Source: Marinilabiliaceae bacterium JC040
GTDB taxonomy: Bacteria > Bacteroidota > Bacteroidia > Bacteroidales > Marinifilaceae
Length of the DNA stretch: 64,000 nt
NCBI GenBank assembly: GCA_022496785.1
Contig: SNAP01000006.1
Location: 1-64,000, forward strand
Direction: 5' to 3'
Shown: positions 58,923-64,000 of the stretch, piece after piece
Layout: every line of letters begins with the position of its first letter
Numbering within the stretch: position 1 is the stretch's first letter
The notes under the pieces: generated by a model
Database searches by the model: none
Seen by the model: only the letters and a program-made list of their open reading frames with translations
Told to the model about the DNA's origin: nothing
Translations under genes and position numbers: made by a program

Positions 58923-58946
58923 TAGAATGTAAGAAATTACATTCTA
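58923..58946. promoter_or_regulatory. Perfect inverted repeat before the cytochrome bd operon
   Basis: Arms TAGAATGTAA and TTACATTCTA (10 bp, exact) separated by GAAA, 12 bases before the ATG of DUF4492. It could be a hairpin in the mRNA leader that affects translation, or a dyad for a regulator. Confidence 0.68.
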
Positions 58947-58958
58947 TTAAATGAATAT

Positions 58959-59171
58959 ATGAAAAAAGTAATTAGAAATATAGCCTTATTTTATTATAAC
59001 GGATTTAAGCATATGCCATTATGGGGAAAGAAGATGTGGTTGATAATCATCATCAAACTACTAATAATGTTCTTATTGCTTAAATTGTTTTTTTTCCCAA
59101 ATTTCCTTAACAGCAATTTCGATTCTGATGAGGAGAAGGGTAATCATGTGTTGAAGGAATTAACTAAATAA
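58959..59171 (+). CDS. DUF4492 small membrane protein of the cyd operon
   Basis: 70 aa with one membrane helix (LIIIIKLLIMFLLLKLFFFP) and the family segment IALFYYNGFKHMPLWGKKMWLIIIIKL. DUF4492 proteins usually precede cydA in Bacteroidota and are probably an accessory subunit or assembly factor, comparable in position to CydX. Seven bases before cydA. Confidence 0.9.
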   Translation: MKKVIRNIALFYYNGFKHMPLWGKKMWLIIIIKLLIMFLLLKLFFFPNFLNSNFDSDEEKGNHVLKELTK

Positions 59172-59178
59172 CTTAAAT

Positions 59179-60708
59179 ATGATTAATGAACTAGTAATGA
59201 CTACTGTAGAATGGTCCAGGGCACAGTTTGCACTAACAGCCATGTTCCATTATCTTTTTGTTCCACTGACATTAGGTCTTTCTTTAATGATAGCAATAAT
59301 GGAGACATTATGGTTAAAGACAGGAAATGAAGCTTGGAAACATGCAACAAAGTTTTGGATGAAACTTTTTGGAATAAACTTTGCGATAGGAGTATCGACA
59401 GGTATAATACTTGAATTTGAATTTGGGACAAATTGGTCCAATTATTCATGGTTTGTAGGGGACATTTTTGGAGCTCCTTTAGCAATAGAAGGTATTATGG
59501 CTTTTTTTATGGAATCAACATTTATAGCAGTAATGTTTTTTGGTTGGAATAAAGTAAAACCAAAATTTCATTTAGCTTCAACATGGTTGGTATTCTTAGG
59601 ATCTAATTTATCAGCCTTATGGATACTAGTAGCAAATGCATGGATGCAGAATCCTGTAGGTATGTATTTTAATCCAGATACAGCCCGTAATGAAATGATT
59701 GATTTTTGGGCAGTATTGTTTTCATCTACTGCTATGAATAAATTCTTCCACACTCTTCTTTCAGCATATTTACTATCAGCAGTTTTTGTATTAGGAGTAT
59801 CTTCGTGGTTTATATTAAAGAAACGACACGAAGGTTTTGCTAGAAAAAGTATACTAATAGCATCTATATTTGGTTTATCAGCATCTTTAATGACAGTATA
59901 TACAGGAGATACCTCTTCAAAAGATATATCGAAAGTTCAACCAATGAAATTTGCTGCAATGGAAGGTTTGTATGAAGGAGGTAAAGGAGTTCCATTAGTT
60001 GTACTTGGTCAGATAAATAAAAACGAAGATGATATAGCATGTTGTACACGTTCAATAGCATTACCAAATATGTTATCATTTTTAACAACATATGATTCTG
60101 AGGCATTTATACCAGGTATAAAAGATATAATTCATGGATATATAGATCATAGAGGTATACCTCATAAATCTTTAGCAGAGAGGATAGCGAATGGAAAAAT
60201 AGCTGTTCAATCGTTAAAAGAATATCACGAAAGTAAGAAAAATGGAGATAAGGAAGCAGAAGCGACAGCATTAGCAAGTTTTAAAGATAATTATAAAGAT
60301 TTTGGTTATGGGTATCTATCATCACCTAAAGAGGCAATTCCCAATGTATATCTAACATTCTATAGTTTCAGGATAATGGTAGGATTAGGGTTTCTATTTG
60401 TAATTCAGTTTATAATATCTCTATATCTTTTATATAAGAAAAGGTGGAACAAATATGTGTTATGGTTGAATTTATTATGTATTCCATTAGCATATTTAGC
60501 AACTCAAGCAGGTTGGATAGTAGCAGAATTGGGAAGACAACCATGGGTAATACAAGATTTAATGCCAACTAGTGTAGCATCAACTGAGATAGCAAGTTCA
60601 GCAGTACAGATAACATTCTGGTTGTTTGCAATACTCTTTACTACACTTTTGACAGCAGAGATAAAGATATTAGTATCACAGATAAAAAAAGGACCACAAG
60701 AAAGTTAG
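59179..60708 (+). CDS. cydA: Cytochrome bd ubiquinol oxidase subunit I
   Basis: Quinol oxidase that reduces O2 to water without proton pumping. Haem ligands are placed as in E. coli: His24 (b595/d) in MFHYLFVPLTLGLS, His191 in FFHTLLSAYLL and Met in SFRIMVGLGFL. Conserved Glu104/Glu112 lie in IEGIMAFFMEST, and GRQPWVIQDLMPT follows. The Q-loop is short. About nine helices. Its presence with the high-affinity bd oxidase suits a low-oxygen life. Confidence 0.97.
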   Translation: MINELVMTTVEWSRAQFALTAMFHYLFVPLTLGLSLMIAIMETLWLKTGNEAWKHATKFWMKLFGINFAIGVSTGIILEFEFGTNWSNYSWFVGDIFGAPLAIEGIMAFFMESTFIAVMFFGWNKVKPKFHLASTWLVFLGSNLSALWILVANAWMQNPVGMYFNPDTARNEMIDFWAVLFSSTAMNKFFHTLLSAYLLSAVFVLGVSSWFILKKRHEGFARKSILIASIFGLSASLMTVYTGDTSSKDISKVQPMKFAAMEGLYEGGKGVPLVVLGQINKNEDDIACCTRSIALPNMLSFLTTYDSEAFIPGIKDIIHGYIDHRGIPHKSLAERIANGKIAVQSLKEYHESKKNGDKEAEATALASFKDNYKDFGYGYLSSPKEAIPNVYLTFYSFRIMVGLGFLFVIQFIISLYLLYKKRWNKYVLWLNLLCIPLAYLATQAGWIVAELGRQPWVIQDLMPTSVASTEIASSAVQITFWLFAILFTTLLTAEIKILVSQIKKGPQES

Positions 60709-60712
60709 AGAT

Positions 60713-61837
60713 ATGTTTGAAGAAATGACGTTAGAACAATTACAGATATATTGGTGGGTGTTAATAGGAATATTAGGAGCTGCCTTAGTTTTTCTTCTTT
60801 TTGTACAAGGAGGTCAATCTTTGATATACACATTGGGGAAAGAGAAAAAAGATAGAGATATGATGTTGTCGTGTTTAGCTCATAGATGGGAGTTAACTTT
60901 TACAACATTAGTAACATTTGGAGGAGCATTTTTTGCATCATTTCCATTGTTTTATGCAACCAGTTTTGGAGGAGCATATTGGGCTTGGATAGTCTTATTA
61001 TTTTGCTTTATAATACAGGCAGTATCATATTCTTTTAAAGACTCAAAACACAATTTATTAGGAAAAGGAACGTACGAAGCATTTTTATTTATAAATGGAA
61101 TAATGGCTCCTTTATTGATAGGTGTGGTAGTAGGAAGTTTTTTTACAGGATCTTCATTTATATTGAATAGTTCAAATTCAGTTAGTTGGACAAGTTCATT
61201 AAGAGGTTTAGAATTATTATTTTCAATCTCAAATTTATCTTTAGGATTAAGTATCTTATTTTTATCTAGGGTATTAGGTAATTTATACTTTATAAATAAT
61301 ATATCAGAGGAAGCATTTTTAAAGAAAGCTAAGAAATCATTATTTATAAATACTGGATTATTATTAGTATTCTTTTTGTATTGGCTAATAAGTCTTTTAT
61401 TTAAAGATGGATTTGCAATTTCTGGAGAATCTTTAATAGTAGTCGAGAGCAATAAATATCTTCATAATCTATTGGAGATGCCATGGAACACAAGTCTTCT
61501 TTTAGCTGGAGTAGTATTATTGTTATTGGGAATTGGAGTTAATTTATTGAAGAAGCCTAGTGATAAAGGAATATGGATAAGTGGTTTAGGTAGTGCTTTG
61601 ATAGTATTCTCAGTCTTTATGTTAGCAGGATTAAACAATACAAGTTTTTACCCATCAACATCAGATTTACAATCATCGCTAAGTATACGTAATGCATCAT
61701 CATCTCAATTCACCTTAATGGTAATGAGTTATGTATCATTATTGATACCTATTGTTATAGCCTATATCTATTATGTATTTAAAGTCTTGACAAAGAAAAA
61801 AGTAGACTTAGACAATGTAGAAGGTCATGATTACTAG
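60713..61837 (+). CDS. cydB: Cytochrome bd ubiquinol oxidase subunit II
   Basis: 374 aa with about eight helices, starting 4 bases after cydA. It has the typical opening LQIYWWVLIGILGAALVFLLFVQGGQSL, the HRWELTFTTLVTFGGAFFASFPLFYATSFGGAYWAWI segment, and a conserved Trp/Tyr-rich helix set. It completes the bd oxidase; no cydC or cydD in the window. Confidence 0.95.
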   Translation: MFEEMTLEQLQIYWWVLIGILGAALVFLLFVQGGQSLIYTLGKEKKDRDMMLSCLAHRWELTFTTLVTFGGAFFASFPLFYATSFGGAYWAWIVLLFCFIIQAVSYSFKDSKHNLLGKGTYEAFLFINGIMAPLLIGVVVGSFFTGSSFILNSSNSVSWTSSLRGLELLFSISNLSLGLSILFLSRVLGNLYFINNISEEAFLKKAKKSLFINTGLLLVFFLYWLISLLFKDGFAISGESLIVVESNKYLHNLLEMPWNTSLLLAGVVLLLLGIGVNLLKKPSDKGIWISGLGSALIVFSVFMLAGLNNTSFYPSTSDLQSSLSIRNASSSQFTLMVMSYVSLLIPIVIAYIYYVFKVLTKKKVDLDNVEGHDY

Positions 61838-61948
61838 AAAAATATAATGATAAAATGTGGTCGTATAAGATAATTTTCACGAAATTGTATAAGGATCGCA
61901 AAAAATATAAAATATCACACTAATATTTAACTAACTAACACACGCAGT

Positions 61949-62608
61949 ATGGAAAAAGAAAAGATTTTAGATGCATATAATTTCAGACATGCATGTAAAG
62001 AATTTGATGTAGAAAAGAAGATATCAGAAGAAGATTTCAAGTTTATATTAGAGACAGGAAGATTATCTCCAAGTTCTTTTGGTTTTGAGCCTTGGCATTT
62101 TGTAGTAGTACAGAATAAAGATAAGCGAGAGATGTTGAAAGAATCGGCATGGGGAGCAGGTCCTAAATTGGATACAGCAAGTCATTTTGTATTGTGTTTG
62201 ACATTGAGACCAAAGTATATGCGTTATGACAGTGAATATTTAGATGATTTTTTAAGAAATGTAAAGAAGCTTCCTGAGAATGTAATAGGAATGATGAAGG
62301 GATTTTGTGAAAATTTCCAAAAGAATGATTTTGATTTAAATACAGATAGAGCAATACTAGATTGGACAACAAAACAATCTTATATACCATTAGCAAATAT
62401 GATTACAAGTGCAGCAATGATAGGTATAGATTCATGTCCAATGGAAGGCTTTAAGCAAAAAGAGACAGAGGAGCTATTAGGAACAAGAACATTTGGAATT
62501 GACATAGAGAAATATAGTTTATCTTATATGGTTGCATTCGGTTATAGAAAGAATGAAGCTCCACAGAAAATTAGAAGACCTATAGAAGAGGTTGTATCTT
62601 GGCAATAA
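61949..62608 (+). CDS. NAD(P)H-dependent nitroreductase (NfsB-like)
   Basis: Flavin-binding nitroreductase-fold protein, 219 aa. FMN motifs: AYNFRHACKEFDVEKKISEEDFKFILETGRLSPSSFGFEPWHFVVVQ, SYIPLANMITSAAMIGIDSCPMEGF and FGYRKNEAPQKIRRPIEEVV. Members reduce nitroaromatics or quinones with NAD(P)H; the physiological substrate is unknown. About 110 bases after cydB, so not clearly the same transcript. Confidence 0.9.
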   Translation: MEKEKILDAYNFRHACKEFDVEKKISEEDFKFILETGRLSPSSFGFEPWHFVVVQNKDKREMLKESAWGAGPKLDTASHFVLCLTLRPKYMRYDSEYLDDFLRNVKKLPENVIGMMKGFCENFQKNDFDLNTDRAILDWTTKQSYIPLANMITSAAMIGIDSCPMEGFKQKETEELLGTRTFGIDIEKYSLSYMVAFGYRKNEAPQKIRRPIEEVVSWQ

Positions 62609-62657
62609 ACTAACATTAATAAACGACTTAGTTCTGATTTGATTTGTCTATTGTAAT

Positions 62658-63188
62658 TTATTTGTCTATACCATTTCTTGATAAAATACCTTTATGGAAA
62701 TAGTGTTTTATTTCTTTCATTTCGGTTACTAAGTCAGCACAATCTATCAAATTTTTTTGAGCGTATCTTCCTGTGATAACAATTTCACACAGGGGGTTAC
62801 GCTTTTTTAGTATATCAATAACTTGTTTAGAATCTATTAGTTTGAAGTGTATAGCAATACATAGTTCATCTAGAATAATTAAATCGTATTTTCCATTAAT
62901 AATATAATCTGCACATTTTTTTAGTCCTTCTTGAGCAAGTTTAATACTCTCTTTTGTAGGTTCATTAAAAATAAAACATCCATCTCCTAGCTGTTCTATG
63001 CTAATATTATCAATATATTCTACAATCTTTGTTTCATTGTATTTCATATCTTTAACAAACTGTCCTATATATACAGATTTGCCAGAACAGGCAGCTCTTA
63101 ATGCAAGTCCAAACGCAGCTGTTGTTTTTCCTTTGCCGTTTCCAGTGTAGATATGTATGTATCCCTTATTTTCTTTATCGTTATTCAT
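62658..63188 (-). CDS. cobO: Cob(I)alamin adenosyltransferase (CobO/BtuR type)
   Basis: Forms adenosylcobalamin from ATP and cob(I)alamin. P-loop YTGNGKGKTTAAFGLALRA (Gly16 to Thr22), the signature IGQFVKDMKYNETKIVE, YDLIILDELCIAIHFKLI and VITGRYAQKNLIDCADLVTEMKEIKHYFHKG. Length 176 aa is normal. No other cobalamin genes are near, so it may serve salvage of imported corrinoids. Convergent with the nitroreductase gene. Confidence 0.95.
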   Translation of the reverse strand: MNNDKENKGYIHIYTGNGKGKTTAAFGLALRAACSGKSVYIGQFVKDMKYNETKIVEYIDNISIEQLGDGCFIFNEPTKESIKLAQEGLKKCADYIINGKYDLIILDELCIAIHFKLIDSKQVIDILKKRNPLCEIVITGRYAQKNLIDCADLVTEMKEIKHYFHKGILSRNGIDK

Positions 63189-63207
63189 GATTCTCGTATT
63201 GTATTTA

Positions 63208-63215
63208 CAAAGGTA
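63208..63215 (-). promoter_or_regulatory. -7 promoter box for cobO
   Basis: TACCTTTG on the minus strand, 20 bases upstream of the ATG at 63188. Confidence 0.6.
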
Positions 63216-63310
63216 GGGAAAAAGATTTAAGAATGCAGATAGACTGCATTAAAACGGGTTTTCTTTGTAACTGAAAAATTGATTGTTTATTTAAATTAAA
63301 GTATGTGTTT

Positions 63311-63667
63311 ATGAAAAAAATTCTATTAGTTATTATTATTATTTGTTCTATTATTCCTTTTGTTTTTGGTTCTCAGAACTTAAATTCTCGATTAAGACAT
63401 CTTAAAATAGATACAGTGAATGTATCTGCTGAAAATATAAAATGTAGAATAGCAAAAAACAGAAGAATTCTAAAGCAGTATGAAGATGATTTAAAATTCT
63501 ATAAAAAGTTTATGTTTCATTTTAAAGCTTATTCAGTTAAGAGAAATGTTTATCAGCAAAAAGTTAATGAATGCCAGAAAAAAATAAAAAAATATCAATC
63601 ATTTATTGATAGAGATTCTACCTTAATTAAAAAAATAAATTCTAGTTCTATTTGTTGTGTGAATTAA
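63311..63667 (+). CDS. Small secreted helical protein of unknown function
   Basis: Signal peptide MKKILLVIIIICSIIPFVFG, then a Lys/Arg/Tyr-rich helical region (KNRRILKQYEDDLKFYKKFMFHFKAYSVKRNVYQQKVNECQKKIKKYQSF) that could form a coiled coil. The frame opens two codons earlier at GTG (63305), but the ATG at 63311 fits the signal peptide. No family recognised. Confidence 0.6.
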   Translation: MKKILLVIIIICSIIPFVFGSQNLNSRLRHLKIDTVNVSAENIKCRIAKNRRILKQYEDDLKFYKKFMFHFKAYSVKRNVYQQKVNECQKKIKKYQSFIDRDSTLIKKINSSSICCVN

Positions 63668-63790
63668 TTAAATATTTATGAATAGTTAATGTAAAACTCA
63701 GATTATTAAGTGTTTAGTTCTGTTTGGTGTACTTGACTTTCTATTTTTTTTGTCTTAATTTTAGTAAATTATATAATTAAATTAATAGTC

Positions 63791-64000
63791 ATGAATAAAT
63801 CTATTGTTGAAAAAGCAAGAGAAACAGAGGATTATATTAAGGATATAAGAAATAAGATCCATATGAATCCTGAGTTAGGGTATCTAGAATTGGATACCGC
63901 TTCATTAATTAAATCAGAATTAGAAAGATTAGGTGTATCTTTTGTAGGAGAAGTAGCATATACAGGTGTTCTTGCAAGTATTTCTAAAGGTATAGGTAAA
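63791..64000 (+). CDS. M20-family amidohydrolase (3' end beyond the window)
   Basis: First 70 codons of a metallopeptidase of the M20D amidohydrolase type (IAA-amino acid or N-acyl amino acid hydrolases). Visible: KDIRNKIHMNPELGYLELDTASLIKSELERLGVSF, matching the family's R-x-x-IH-x-x-PELG-x-x-E opening. The metal-binding residues and the rest lie outside the window. The open frame continues to base 64000 without a stop. Confidence 0.85.
   Translation, partial: MNKSIVEKARETEDYIKDIRNKIHMNPELGYLELDTASLIKSELERLGVSFVGEVAYTGVLASISKGIGK

Noticed and set aside
52764-58946. AGAATGT / ACATTCT arms shared by the elements at 52764 and 58923, as a common regulon
   Set aside because: Only two copies, with different spacers and internal sequence; in AT-rich DNA this similarity can be chance, so no shared regulator is claimed.

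Overview
The window is AT-rich DNA (about 30% G+C by eye) from a member of the Bacteroidota, most likely the Bacteroidales. The evidence is a type IX secretion (T9SS) cassette (PorP/SprF, type B sorting domain), BACON and BIG2 lipoproteins, a DUF4492-cydA-cydB operon, a long SecA of the Bacteroidota type, the PASTA-rluD-ddl cluster, and many Bacteroidota -7 promoter boxes of the form TAnnTTTG. Shine-Dalgarno sites are inconspicuous. Several reading frames open at TTG codons that overlap these promoter boxes, so I moved those starts to the next ATG.

Layout. 1-146: end of an rRNA operon (5S rRNA and its terminator). 0.2-12.7 kb: accessory envelope genes, including a LamG/SprB-like secreted protein, a four-gene operon of BIG2 lipoproteins and a papain-like protease, a membrane-anchored TPR-AraC regulator, a large TPR lipoprotein, a degenerate KAP NTPase and a BACON lipoprotein. 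13-25 kb: an orphan HsdR-N-type nuclease, an AraC/GyrI regulator, hydrolases and an SDR, a metallophosphatase with an outer-membrane protein, NAD(P)HX repair, DUF523 with a thioesterase, a probable purine uptake pair (DUF5020 channel plus NCS2 permease), and a helical protein paired with a LuxR-type regulator. 25.0-25.2 kb: an unannotated small RNA candidate with promoter, terminator and an upstream 18-bp perfect palindrome. 25-40 kb: housekeeping block (secA-lgt-murB; PASTA-rluD-ddl; rpmH; rsmG; arginine deiminase; endonuclease/phosphatase; CCA-adding enzyme; NUDIX; pyrE). 41-47 kb: T9SS surface-fibre cassette. 49-52.7 kb: GATase-like protein, then lysC-lysA with what looks like a complete lysine-codon attenuator (leader peptide, antiterminator, terminator). 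52.9-58.8 kb: an eight-gene PspA/DUF350/aminopropyltransferase/AdoMet-decarboxylase cluster. 59-62 kb: cytochrome bd oxidase. 62-64 kb: nitroreductase, cobalamin adenosyltransferase, a small secreted protein and the start of an M20 amidohydrolase.

The signals most worth a second look are the lysC-lysA leader, the palindrome-controlled small RNA upstream of secA, the PspA-polyamine-type membrane-stress cluster that lacks the usual ATP-grasp ligase, and the tail-collar fibre carried next to a T9SS type B protein and PorP/SprF. All functional statements are from motif recognition by eye; no database search was run.
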